Of a DNA stretch of 64,000 bases, positions 33,845 to 46,421 are shown in pieces. Origin of the DNA: Deinococcus aquaticus (GTDB taxonomy: Bacteria > Deinococcota > Deinococci > Deinococcales > Deinococcaceae). The stretch's first letter is position 1, and every line of letters begins with the position of its first letter. A program made the translations under genes and the position numbers. The DNA lies in assembly GCF_028622095.1 (NCBI RefSeq), contig NZ_CP115165.1, positions 782,001 to 846,000 on the forward strand, given 5' to 3'. The notes beneath the pieces are model-generated. The model was not told the DNA's origin. It was given only the letters and a program-made list of their open reading frames with translations, and ran no database searches.

Positions 33845-34963
33845 TCAGGGTCGGGGGAGGTCGGCAGCGCTGCGGGGTTCCGGGATGGGTTCGTCGTTGT
33901 GCTCGCGGCGGAACTGCACGGACATCTCGTACACGCGGCGGCGGGCGCGCATGGCGTTCCCCATGGGCCGGTGGGCTGCCAGGGCGTGCCACGGGTTGAA
34001 GCTCAGGCGTTCGTCCGCGAACACCAGCTTGTCCGGACGGGCCGTGTCCTGCGGCGGCACGGTCAACCGGGCGACCACCTGAAAGGGACTCAGGGTCTCG
34101 TCCCACTGCACGGAGCCGTCCTCGATGGGCATGCGCTGCGGGTCGGTGCACAGCTGCACCCGCAGTTCCCACACGCCGCCTTCACGGCCCACCGTGTCGG
34201 CCATGGCGCGGCGCAGCGCGTCGGCGCGGCCCGGCCCGAGGACCTTCACCGGCTGGTCTTTCAGCGCGGTCAGGTGCGCGGAGGCCGGCGCGAGCGACAC
34301 CTTGCCCACGTAGTCTCCCCAGCGCTGCGGCAGTTGCGTGTAGTACGTCTCGCCCAGCGGGTGCGTGTGCGGGTGCCCGCCCAGTTGCTTCAGGGCGCCC
34401 GCCAGCGGCCCACTATCCCCCGTGACGCGCGCCGCGACCTGCGCGCCCAGCGCCGCCGCGACCTTCAGTTCCTCCGGGGCGTTCAGGGTCAGGCGGATCG
34501 GCAACTGGTTGTTCAGGAAGCCGTTGGTGTCCTTCGCGGCGAACACGGGACCGTTGTTCATCAGGAAGTCCTGCGTCACCTCGCCCACGTGCCCGTCCAC
34601 CATGTCCTGCCCGGCCGGACCCACGATCTTTAGCGCCAGGGCCCGCGGCGTGGACACGCTGTCCGGCAGGATGTCACCGGGAGGCGCGGACAGCCGCAGA
34701 ACGACCGGGTAGCGGCCCGCCCGCGCGAACAGCCCCTGCGCCAGCGGGGCCGGCAGGTCGCCCGGCACCTCCAGTTCGCCGATCAGCACCCCGTGGGATT
34801 TGCTGTGCACGCTGCGAACGGCATGCTGGTAGCGTCCCTGGAAGGCCTCACTGTACCCGCGCATCACCTGCGCGAGCCGCTCGGCGGTCTGCGCCTCGTC
34901 CGGTTGCGCCTGCTCAAGCTGATCGTGGTACCGGGCGAACGCGGAAGTCCCGTCGTGAGTCAT
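33845..34963 (-). CDS. Catalase-like heme protein
   Basis: A 372-residue protein of the catalase-related SrpA-like branch, shorter than true catalases. Recognisable segments are RSVHSKSHGVLIGELEVPGDLP (His region), GLFARAGRYPVVLRLSAPPGD (Arg region), DMVDGHVGEVTQDFLMNNGPVFAAKD, and a late FNPWHALAAHRPMGNAMRARRRVYEMSVQFR. Peroxidase or fatty acid peroxide activity is possible. ATG 34963 is used; a GTG at 35008 with a GGAG box 6 nt upstream would add 15 residues (MPPLVMTTVTLLACV), so the start is open. It is convergent with the ferredoxin gene. Confidence 0.85.
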   Translation of the reverse strand: MTHDGTSAFARYHDQLEQAQPDEAQTAERLAQVMRGYSEAFQGRYQHAVRSVHSKSHGVLIGELEVPGDLPAPLAQGLFARAGRYPVVLRLSAPPGDILPDSVSTPRALALKIVGPAGQDMVDGHVGEVTQDFLMNNGPVFAAKDTNGFLNNQLPIRLTLNAPEELKVAAALGAQVAARVTGDSGPLAGALKQLGGHPHTHPLGETYYTQLPQRWGDYVGKVSLAPASAHLTALKDQPVKVLGPGRADALRRAMADTVGREGGVWELRVQLCTDPQRMPIEDGSVQWDETLSPFQVVARLTVPPQDTARPDKLVFADERLSFNPWHALAAHRPMGNAMRARRRVYEMSVQFRREHNDEPIPEPRSAADLPRP

Positions 34964-35175
34964 GACGCAGGCTAACAAGGTGACCGTGGTCATGACCAGC
35001 GGGGGCACTTGACGCTCCGTTCAGCGGGCGTTCATGGGCACGCGCCGACCGGTCACGCCCTGGCCCCGGCCCGATCACGCCCTGATCATGAACGGCATGG
35101 TGAACTGTACCCACGAAGACCTGCCGACGCACCCGCGCAGACGGGAACCAGGGACAGGTTTTCAGGGAGACCAGC

Positions 35176-36837
35176 ATGAACAGCCACCGTCCTGCCCGCC
35201 GACCGGCCCGCCACCTGACCCTGCTTGCCCTCTGCGCCGCGCTGGGAGGCGCGCACGCACAGAACACCGTCAACCTGAACTTCAAGAACCTGACCCTGCA
35301 ACCTGTGCGGGTCGCGAACCTGGATCTGAACGTGCTGCGCGTGGACCCGGACCTGTTCCAGCAGACCCTGAAAGCCCCGAACGCCCTGCAACTGAACCTG
35401 ACTGACCTGCCCGCCCGCATCCAGGCCCGCGACGCCGAGGTGCGCCGTAGCCTGGACGTCGTGGGCACCCTGGCCCGCTCGACCGAACTGCGCGCCGACA
35501 TTGCCCGCACGACCCTGAGCCTCCCGCGCGGCCTGACCGTGCCAGCCACCGTGAAACTCCGGGGCGGCGAGGACAAGGAAGTGCTGCTGTTCGGGCAGGA
35601 AACCGTGGCCCTGAGCGTCGCGAACGCCGAGGCCAGCGCCGACCGCAACCGCGCCGCCGTCCTCAACTCCTTTGGCCTGAGCGACCAGAATCCCGTCCCG
35701 CGCGAGTTCCTGTCCCAGGACTCCCCGGGCGGCGTGACGCTCGCCGCGAACAGCCGCATCAACGTCGCGGCCCTGAACACCGCCGCCCTGAACCGCCTGC
35801 AGACGCGCCTCGCGCCGCCCAAGCCCTCGCAGCCGGGCGGGGAACTCGGGGACGGGTTCGTCAGCAACCCCAGCGACGGCGCGTGCCGCTTCACGCCCAC
35901 CAGCGCCCTGTTCGGCCAGATGCGCGGCAACGCCATCGACCAGATCACCACCATCAAGGACCAGGGTCGGCGCGGTACCTGCATGGCCTTCGCGTACACC
36001 TCCGCGCTGGAAAGCCTGATCGCGCGGCGCAAGAAGATCACCTTCAACCTGTCCGAGCAGTACGCGTACTACTGGCTGCGCGGCGACGACGGCGTGCTGG
36101 GAGACGGCGCCGGCTGGGGCGATTTCGATGACGCCATCACCCGCCAGCGCATGCTGCCGACCGAGATCCGCTGGAAGTACAACCCGTCCCGCAGCCGCGT
36201 ACGCGTGCCCGCCAACACCCAGCAGCCCATCACGGCCTTCAAGAACTCCTGCGTGAACTACGCCGATCAGGCGTGCAGCGACACCACCGCGCAGGCGCAA
36301 CTGGTCTGCCAGAACGGCACGAACAACTGCGCCTGGAAACCCGAATGGGACATCGCCCCGAACGCCGCGTTCAACTTCCGCGCCACGCAGGGCAACGAAG
36401 TCTGGGTGGCGCTCGCCAACAACGCCCTGGGCAACGGGGACGCCGCCCGCGCCTACCGCCGCGCCATGCTGCGCCAGATGATCGACCGGGGCGACCAGCT
36501 GATCCTGGGCTTCACGGTCGACGGCGCCTTCGACTCCATCGGCGCCAGCGGCCTGCCCAACACCGGCCTGATGGGCCAGAACCCACGCGGCGGCCACGCC
36601 ATCCACGTCGTTGGGTACGTGAACACCGGCACGCAGACGTACACGGCGAAGATCGCCGGACTGGTCAACGTGAAACTGGCCCTGCCCACCGGGTACTTCG
36701 TGATCAAGAACTCCTGGAGTTGCGGCTTCGGCGACGGCGGCTACGCCTACCTGCCCGACAACTTCATGGATAAGGAAGTGTACGGCGTGTACAACATCCC
36801 CGCGAACGCCGTCGCCAGCGACATGGCCGGATTCTGA
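35176..36837 (+). CDS. Papain-family (C1) cysteine peptidase, secreted
   Basis: A 553-residue exported cysteine protease. The signal peptide MNSHRPARRPARHLTLLALCAALGGAHAQ has an AHA site. Residues 30-235 form a prodomain-like region. The C1 domain has catalytic Cys269 (QGRRGTCMAF), His474 (GGHAIHVVGY) and Asn512 (KNSWSCGFGDGGYAYL), with the oxyanion Gln263 in KDQGRRGTC. Extra cysteines (CVNYADQACSD, CQNGTNNC) may form disulfides. ATG 35176 follows GGGAGA. It stands alone and is followed by a strong hairpin. Substrate unknown. Confidence 0.93.
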   Translation: MNSHRPARRPARHLTLLALCAALGGAHAQNTVNLNFKNLTLQPVRVANLDLNVLRVDPDLFQQTLKAPNALQLNLTDLPARIQARDAEVRRSLDVVGTLARSTELRADIARTTLSLPRGLTVPATVKLRGGEDKEVLLFGQETVALSVANAEASADRNRAAVLNSFGLSDQNPVPREFLSQDSPGGVTLAANSRINVAALNTAALNRLQTRLAPPKPSQPGGELGDGFVSNPSDGACRFTPTSALFGQMRGNAIDQITTIKDQGRRGTCMAFAYTSALESLIARRKKITFNLSEQYAYYWLRGDDGVLGDGAGWGDFDDAITRQRMLPTEIRWKYNPSRSRVRVPANTQQPITAFKNSCVNYADQACSDTTAQAQLVCQNGTNNCAWKPEWDIAPNAAFNFRATQGNEVWVALANNALGNGDAARAYRRAMLRQMIDRGDQLILGFTVDGAFDSIGASGLPNTGLMGQNPRGGHAIHVVGYVNTGTQTYTAKIAGLVNVKLALPTGYFVIKNSWSCGFGDGGYAYLPDNFMDKEVYGVYNIPANAVASDMAGF

Positions 36838-36848
36838 ACCCAGGGTAA

Positions 36849-36890
36849 GAGAAGGGGGGCCGCAGCCAGTCGCGCTGCGGCCCCCTTCTG
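36849..36890. terminator. Bidirectional terminator
   Basis: GAAGGGGGGCCGCAGC (from 36851) pairs with GCTGCGGCCCCCTTC (to 36888), one bulge, between the convergent protease gene and glmS. Confidence 0.8.
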
Positions 36891-36901
36891 CTGGTGGGTC
36901 G

Positions 36902-38722
<1,821 letters not shown>

Positions 38723-38765
38723 GGTGACTCCATCCCGCCGGCGGCGCTGGGGCCGGGCGGGGGTG

Positions 38766-38955
38766 CCTGTCTTTGAAGTTGTTGTGCGTCGTGCGCGGCC
38801 TTATGCCCACGTTGCCGTGGGGGTTATCGCCGCGCTTCCCGCCCCGGCGTGGGGCGGCGGGTAGGCGCCTGAACGCGCGCCTGGAGGCATCCGCAGATTG
38901 CTCGCTGACCTCCACCTCGTCTCCCCCGAGTGTGTCGGGGGCCTTGCGCTGCCCT
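38766..38955 (-). promoter_or_regulatory. glmS ribozyme/riboswitch
   Basis: Minus-strand core elements match the GlcN6P-activated ribozyme: CAGCGCAAGG at the cleavage site (probable cut between 38950 and 38949), GACGAGGTGGAGGTCAGCGA, GCGGATGCCTCC, two GC hairpins (GCGCC and CCCGCCGCC/GGGGCGGG regions) and CAAAGACAGG at the end. It lies 44 nt upstream of the glmS start and would trigger mRNA decay after self-cleavage. Confidence 0.88.
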
Positions 38956-39321
38956 GTTTGTGTGAACCGGACACCAGCGGTTCATGTCGCAGCATAGCGC
39001 GGGCGGGGGGGCGAGCGCATGTGAGTGCCCGCCGCCTGTGAGTACAGCACTCATGGAGGGCAGCAAAGGGACCGGCGGGAGGGCAGCTGAAGAAAGGCTC
39101 AAGCCTGCGCCGGGCGGGCAGTGTGGACGCGCGGCCCCTGCGGAACAGACCGGGCGCGGCGGTCCTTGCTAGGATAGGCGCGGACGTGCCCGGAACGCGC
39201 GCGCGTCCGGCTGAACCGCCCCGGCGTGCGGAAAGCAGCGGCCGCCCCGCATCCGCTGCGCGGCCAGACGAACGCAAGCACGCAAGTCAGAGCGTCACGA
39301 CCAGAGGACACCGTAACCACC
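38956..39321. other. Divergent intergenic region between glmS leader and fmdB-like gene
   Basis: This 366-bp stretch should hold the glmS promoter on the minus strand (TATGCT near 38992-38997 is a candidate -10) and the promoter of the fmdB-htrA operon on the plus strand. TAGGAT at 39171-39176 is a candidate -10 there. No gene or repeat is seen. Confidence 0.45.
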
Positions 39322-39531
39322 ATGCCCACGTACCTTTACAAGAACATCGAAACCGGCGAAGTCTACGAGTTGCAGCAGAGCATGCGCGACGAGGCCTACA
39401 CCACGCACCCGGAAACGGGCGTGCCCGTCAAGCGGATCCTGGCGCGGCCCGGCATTGCCTTTAAAGGCAGCGGGTTCTACGTGACCGATTCCCGCCCCAA
39501 GGGCGGCGGCGAGGGCGGCGGCGGCGAGTGA
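39322..39531 (+). CDS. FmdB-family protein lacking zinc-ribbon cysteines
   Basis: A 69-residue protein aligned end to end with FmdB regulators: MPTYLYKNIETGEVYELQQSMRDEAYTTHPETGVPVKRIL then the hallmark GSGFYVTD. In normal members two CxxC pairs form a zinc ribbon; here no cysteine occurs at all and those positions are Asn, Glu, His and Glu. The tail is Gly-rich. ATG 39322 follows a short GAGGA. It overlaps the next gene as GTGA. A structural rather than zinc-dependent role is inferred. Confidence 0.85.
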   Translation: MPTYLYKNIETGEVYELQQSMRDEAYTTHPETGVPVKRILARPGIAFKGSGFYVTDSRPKGGGEGGGGE

Positions 39532-40673
39532 CTCCGCCCGGCACCCCGGCCCGCCCGGCAGCCCGCACCGGGCGGCTGGGTCTGCGCGTGCTGGGCGCGG
39601 CGCTGCTGCTGAGCGGCGCGGTCGCCGGGGCGTACATCACGGGACGGGTCAGCGCCGAGCGGGCCCTGGTCACGCCGGACGAGGTGAACACCGTCGAGGT
39701 GGCCCAGAAAGCCATTCAGGCCGTGGTGCGCATCGACAACCGCCTGCAACGCGAGAGGTTGCAGGTCGGGGATGACCCCATCGACACCGGCACGGGCTTC
39801 TTCTACAAGAAGGACCTGATCGTCACGAACTACCACGTGGTGCAGTACCAGGAGTCCCTGACGGTCACGCTGTTCAACGGGCGGCGCGTCAGTGCGAAGA
39901 TCGAGGGCATCGACCCCGGCATCGACATCGCGATCCTGCGCGTGACCGGCGTGACGGCGCCTGCCACCCTGAGTTTCGGGTCGAGCGCGCGCCTGATTCC
40001 GGGGCAGAAACTGCTGACCATCGGCACGCCGCTGCGCATTCAGAATTTCGTGGGCAGCGGCGTGTTCAGCGTGGCCGCCAGCGCCCGCGACCTGAACCGC
40101 AACGACGGCTTCGCCAACGAGGTCGGGCAGTACATCGTCACGACGGCCAGCATCCAGCAGGGCAACAGCGGCGGCCCGGTCCTGGATTCACGCGGAGCGG
40201 TGGTGGGCGTGGCCGACGCGAACGTGTCGGCCAACGGCCTGATTCCAGGCGTGATCGGGATTGCCGTGCCCGGTGATCTGGTCAAGCAGAGCCTGGACGA
40301 CCTGGAGAAGATCGGGGTACCGCAGCGTGGCACGCTGGGCGTGACCATGGTGGACCTGGACAACCTGGACCCGGCGCTGCGGCAACTGGCGGGCCTGAAC
40401 AGTTCCGAGGGCGCCCTGGTGGACGAGGTTCCGGCCGGTACGGCCGCCGCCCGCGCTGGCCTGCGCGGCAGCCTGCGCAACAGCAAGGATCAGCTGCTCG
40501 CGCCGCTGGGCGACATCATCGTGGCGGTGGACGGCCAGCGCGTGCGCGACTCGTTCGACGTGATCCGGCTGGTGGCTGCCAAGCGCCCCGGTCAGACCGT
40601 CACCCTGCGCGTGTGGCGCAACAAGAAGAGCGTGGACGTGAAGGTCACGCTGCTCAAACGCACCCTGCAGTAA
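39528..40673 (+). CDS. HtrA/DegP-type S1C serine protease with PDZ domain
   Basis: A 381-residue membrane-anchored protease. Residues 18-40 form a signal anchor (LGLRVLGAALLLSGAVAGAYITG). The triad is His103 (VTNYHVV), Asp133 (PGIDIAILRV) and Ser214 (QQGNSGGPVLD). Residues about 270-378 form one PDZ domain (GTLGVTMVDLDN...VAVDGQRVRDSFDVIRLVAAKRPGQTVTLRVWR). It should degrade or refold envelope proteins outside the membrane. GTG 39528 overlaps the fmdB-like stop, so the pair is translationally coupled. A hairpin with T-run follows. Confidence 0.94.
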   Translation: MTPPGTPARPAARTGRLGLRVLGAALLLSGAVAGAYITGRVSAERALVTPDEVNTVEVAQKAIQAVVRIDNRLQRERLQVGDDPIDTGTGFFYKKDLIVTNYHVVQYQESLTVTLFNGRRVSAKIEGIDPGIDIAILRVTGVTAPATLSFGSSARLIPGQKLLTIGTPLRIQNFVGSGVFSVAASARDLNRNDGFANEVGQYIVTTASIQQGNSGGPVLDSRGAVVGVADANVSANGLIPGVIGIAVPGDLVKQSLDDLEKIGVPQRGTLGVTMVDLDNLDPALRQLAGLNSSEGALVDEVPAGTAAARAGLRGSLRNSKDQLLAPLGDIIVAVDGQRVRDSFDVIRLVAAKRPGQTVTLRVWRNKKSVDVKVTLLKRTLQ

Positions 40674-40690
40674 GGGTTGATGGGGAGAGG

Positions 40691-40740
40691 TTGATGGTTG
40701 ATGGACGGGCGCTCCCCCGCTGTCAACCATCAATCTTTTA
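40691..40740 (+). terminator. Intrinsic terminator built from TTGATGG repeats
   Basis: TTGATGGTTGA (40691-40701) pairs perfectly with TCAACCATCAA (40723-40733), then TCTTTTA. It ends the fmdB-htrA operon. Confidence 0.82.
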
Positions 40741-40799
40741 CTGTTGACCGCTCACCCCTGTCTTTCCTCGCGGGCCGGGCGACTGGTAAATCCTACCTG

Positions 40800-40815
40800 A
40801 AAGTGATATCACTTT
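40800..40815. promoter_or_regulatory. Perfect 16-bp palindromic operator
   Basis: AAAGTGATATCACTTT is a perfect palindrome 32 bp before the SPFH gene start. Its position and AT-rich character in a GC-rich genome suggest a repressor site, most simply for the ribbon-helix-helix protein encoded at 41764. Confidence 0.8.
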
Positions 40816-40847
40816 GATAGGTATTCGAGATCACCGGAGGGTTCATC

Positions 40848-41759
<912 letters not shown>

Positions 41760-41763
41760 CGGT

Positions 41764-41934
41764 ATGGCGCGCAAGAACTTCCCCCTGCGCATCAGCCCGG
41801 AGCTGTACGCCGCGCTGGAACGCTGGGCGGCAGACGACCTGCGCAGCGTGAACGCCCAGATCGAGTACCTCCTGACCCGCGCCGCGAAAGAAGCTGGGCG
41901 CCTGAAGGAGAAGAAGAAAGAGGACAGCGACTAG
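41764..41934 (+). CDS. Arc-like ribbon-helix-helix DNA-binding protein, 56 aa
   Basis: A 56-residue protein: [37 protein letters not shown] is the Arc/MetJ ribbon-helix-helix pattern, with FPLRIS as the DNA-reading strand and [14 protein letters not shown] as helix B. A Lys/Glu-rich tail follows. It starts 4 bp after the SPFH stop, so both form one transcript. It is short enough to escape many gene finders. Autoregulation through AAAGTGATATCACTTT is inferred from family and context. A stem-loop follows its stop. Confidence 0.88.
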   Translation: MARKNFPLRISPELYAALERWAADDLRSVNAQIEYLLTRAAKEAGRLKEKKKEDSD

Positions 41935-41971
41935 CAGGCGGAGGATGGAACCCACCCCATCCTCCGTCTGC
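41934..41971 (+). terminator. Hairpin after the SPFH-RHH operon
   Basis: GCAGGCGGAGGATGG (41934-41948) pairs with CCATCCTCCGTCTGC (41957-41971) with one G-T pair, and sits right at the RHH stop codon. No T-run. Confidence 0.65.
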
Positions 41972-42053
41972 CGTTCACCCCCCGGCTTCCCGCGCGTGTC
42001 AAGGCGTTCATCCACCCTTCAGACTCCTGGGGGGCGCTATGCTCTGGCCTGTC

Positions 42054-42664
42054 ATGTACGTTGTCGTCGAAGGGCCCATCGGGGTCGGGAAAACAAGCCT
42101 CGCCGGGCGCCTCGCCGCGCGTCACGGCGCCGAACTGAACCTGGAGATCGTCGAGGAGAACCCCTTCCTGGCGAAATTCTACGAGCAGCCCGAAGCGTTC
42201 TCGTTTCAGGTGCAGGCGTTCTTTCTGCTCTCACGCTTCAAGCAGCTCTCGGCGCTGTGGCAGCCGGGCCTGTACAAGGGCAGCGTGGTCAGCGACTACC
42301 TGTTCGACAAGGACTTCATCTTCGCGTCCATGAACCTGCGCGACGCCGAGTTCGCGCTGTACGAGGACCTGTACTCGCACCTGTCGCCGCGCCTGCCCAC
42401 CCCGGACCTCGTGGTGTACCTGCGCGCCGACACCGACGAACTGCTGCGCCGCATCGCGCTGCGCGGCCGGCCGTTCGAGCAGGACATGCAGGCCGCGTAC
42501 CTCGCGGACCTGACCAGCCGGTACGACGAGTACTTCCGCACGTACCCGCACCCGCACGTGATCATCGACGCGGCCGGCATCGACTTCGTGAACAACCCGG
42601 GCGACGAACAGGACCTGATGGACCGCATCGACGGCGCCCTGCGCGACACGCAGGCGGCCGACTG

Positions 42665-42665
<1 letters not shown>
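42054..42665 (+). CDS. Deoxynucleoside kinase (dGK/dAK-type)
   Basis: A 203-residue deoxynucleoside kinase phosphorylating deoxyguanosine and/or deoxyadenosine for dNTP salvage. P-loop EGPIGVGKTSL at 8-18, FYEQPEAFSFQVQAFFLLSRFKQL, SDYLFDKDFIF, and the lid RIALRGRPFEQDM are visible. It resembles the first of two adjacent kinases in D. radiodurans. ATG 42054 is preceded by TATGCT 10 nt upstream. It overlaps the next kinase by one base (TGATG), indicating coupled translation. Confidence 0.92.
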
Positions 42666-43287
<622 letters not shown>

Positions 43288-43288
<1 letters not shown>

Positions 43289-43336
43289 TCCGGACTCCGG
43301 TTGACTGATCTGTAAAACCGTTCCACCCGAGCAGAC
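43288..43336 (+). repeat. Degenerate copy of the stop-abutting repeat
   Basis: TCCGGACTCCGGTTGACTG...CTGTAAAACCGTTCCACCCGAGCAGACGG starts three bases after the kinase TGA. It matches the left end and first hairpin and is closest to the 450-514 copy (CTGTAAAA loop), but the arms have lost pairing. Confidence 0.72.
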
Positions 43337-43380
43337 GGCCGCCTCTGCGGCTCCGGTGCCGACACCCGGGGCGCCGGGCA

Positions 43381-43420
43381 TCCGGTCAGATCTGTGTGCG
43401 TCCGGTCAGATCTGTGTGCG
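43381..43420. repeat. Exact 20-bp direct tandem repeat
   Basis: TCCGGTCAGATCTGTGTGCG occurs twice back to back, 19 bp before the start of the secreted paralog gene. No copy is seen elsewhere in the window. It may affect promoter spacing or be a recent slippage product. Confidence 0.9.
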
Positions 43421-43438
43421 GCGGGCCGGGCTGCCCGC

Positions 43439-44083
43439 ATGCGCCTTACCCCTGCCCTGACCCTGACCGTCACCCTGACCGGGCTGATCCCGAACGCCGC
43501 CGCGCAGACGGAGCAGCCGGCCCGGACTGCGGATGTCTGCCCGGCGTGGCAACTGTTGAACCCGGCCGACCTGCGCGCCGCGCGCGTCAAAACCGCCCAC
43601 GCATTCCTGACCGACGTGGGCGGGAAGGCCCAGACCGGGAGTCTGAACCGGGACGACCTGCTGCTTCAGGGAGGCAGTCAGGACGGCCGCCGCTGCAGTT
43701 ACCTGATCCGGGACGGGCAGGTGACGGGGCGCGCCGGATTCCTGTCGAACTTTCAGGTGCAGACCGAGACGACCGCCCCCACCCTGAACGGCCGGTGGCA
43801 GCGCCCTGGCCCGTCCGGCCCGGCTGGCGGGGACTCCGCCGCCGAACTGAGCCTGAGCCGCACCCCGGACGGCCTGAACGTGCAGGGCGGTTCCAGCGTG
43901 CCCGGCATTACCGCCCCCCTGAGTGGCGTGGCCCTGACCGAACAGCCGGGCAGCTGGGCCCTGCAGAGTCAAGGGTGCCGCCTGAACCTGTATCCGGTCG
44001 GGCCGTGGCTGGTCGTGGCGGCCGACGCCGGGTGCGGCGACCTGAGCGCCGCGTTCGGTGGACTGTACTCACGCGTCCGCTGA
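43439..44083 (+). CDS. Secreted protein, paralog A
   Basis: A 214-residue exported protein with signal peptide MRLTPALTLTVTLTGLIPNAAAQ (AAA-Q site). The mature part has CPAWQLLNPADLRAARV, DDLLLQGGSQDGRRCSYLI and GPWLVVAADAGCGDLSAAFGGLYSRVR, with four conserved cysteines likely to pair. The same pattern repeats in the next gene. No named family recognised. A 20-bp duplication lies directly upstream. It is followed 129 bp later by its paralog. Confidence 0.82.
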   Translation: MRLTPALTLTVTLTGLIPNAAAQTEQPARTADVCPAWQLLNPADLRAARVKTAHAFLTDVGGKAQTGSLNRDDLLLQGGSQDGRRCSYLIRDGQVTGRAGFLSNFQVQTETTAPTLNGRWQRPGPSGPAGGDSAAELSLSRTPDGLNVQGGSSVPGITAPLSGVALTEQPGSWALQSQGCRLNLYPVGPWLVVAADAGCGDLSAAFGGLYSRVR

Positions 44084-44212
44084 GGGGGCCATGACCACTT
44101 CCCGAGCCGGCCGCGCCCGGCACTGCGCCCCTATCCGGCACTGCGACCCTGGCCGTCATAGCGGCTGCTCAGGCCCACCATTCTTCCCGGCGTGGCGCGG
44201 TACCCTGCGCGG

Positions 44213-44902
44213 ATGACGGCTTTGCGTTCCGGCGCCTCCACGTACCCGCTGACCTTGCGGCGGTTCCTGGGTCGGGTGGCGCTGCTGTCCCTGACCTCGC
44301 CGCTCGCTGCGGCCACGGCCACGGCCACGGCTCCCACCAGCCCGGGGATGGTCTGCCCGGCAGACTGGACGGAACTGAACCCCGAGCAGTTGCGGGCCGC
44401 GCAGGTCGGCGTGCCGCGCGCGACCTTCAGTGACGCGCGCGGCGTGGCCGGCCGGTTCAGCGTGCGGGCCGGCGACCTGCTGCTTCAGGGCCGCAGCGTG
44501 CAGGGCCGCCGGTGCAGTTACCTGCTGCCCAGCGGCGGCCTGCCGGATCAGGTGATGCGCGGGTTCCTGCCGGACACGCAGGTGGAGGCGCTGCCGGCCC
44601 CGGCGGACCTGCACGGAACGTGGGCGCGGGACGCCAACGCGGGCCTGACGGTCCGGCAGGCCGTGAGCGGCGCGCTGACCCTGAACGGTTCGGCCACGCA
44701 CGCCGGGGCGGACGGCAGCGTGAACATGGGCAACCTGAACGGCCCGCTGCGCCGGCAGGAGGGAGCGTGGCCGCTGGCGTACAGCGACGGCGGGTGCAGC
44801 GTGCGTCTGCGGCCGGTGGGGCCGTGGCTGCTGGCGACCGACAACGGGCAGTGTGGCGGGTTGAACGTCCGGTTCGACGGGCTGTACCAGCGCGTCCGCT
44901 GA
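44213..44902 (+). CDS. Secreted protein, paralog B
   Basis: A 229-residue exported paralog of the preceding gene. Matching landmarks: CPADWTELNPEQLRAAQVGVPRATFSDA, GDLLLQGRSVQGRRCSYLLPSGGL, GGCSVRLRPVGPWLLATDNGQCGGLNVRFDGLYQRVR. The N-terminus (LGRVALLSLTSPLAAATATATA) is a signal region. TACCCT at 44201-44206 is 6 nt before the ATG, so it has its own leaderless-type promoter. Function unknown; the conserved cysteines suggest a disulfide-stabilised fold. Confidence 0.82.
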   Translation: MTALRSGASTYPLTLRRFLGRVALLSLTSPLAAATATATAPTSPGMVCPADWTELNPEQLRAAQVGVPRATFSDARGVAGRFSVRAGDLLLQGRSVQGRRCSYLLPSGGLPDQVMRGFLPDTQVEALPAPADLHGTWARDANAGLTVRQAVSGALTLNGSATHAGADGSVNMGNLNGPLRRQEGAWPLAYSDGGCSVRLRPVGPWLLATDNGQCGGLNVRFDGLYQRVR

Positions 44903-44931
44903 GCGGGAAGCTCAGCCCGTATCATCCCCCC

Positions 44932-46389
<1,458 letters not shown>

Positions 46390-46421
46390 CCGGGTGCCCA
46401 GCGACATGGTATGAAGGCGAC

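Noticed and set aside
34964..35008. Lipoprotein signal on the catalase-like protein (LLAC in the longer start)
   Set aside because: The stretch lacks basic residues at its N-terminus, and related catalase-like proteins are cytosolic, so the match is probably chance.
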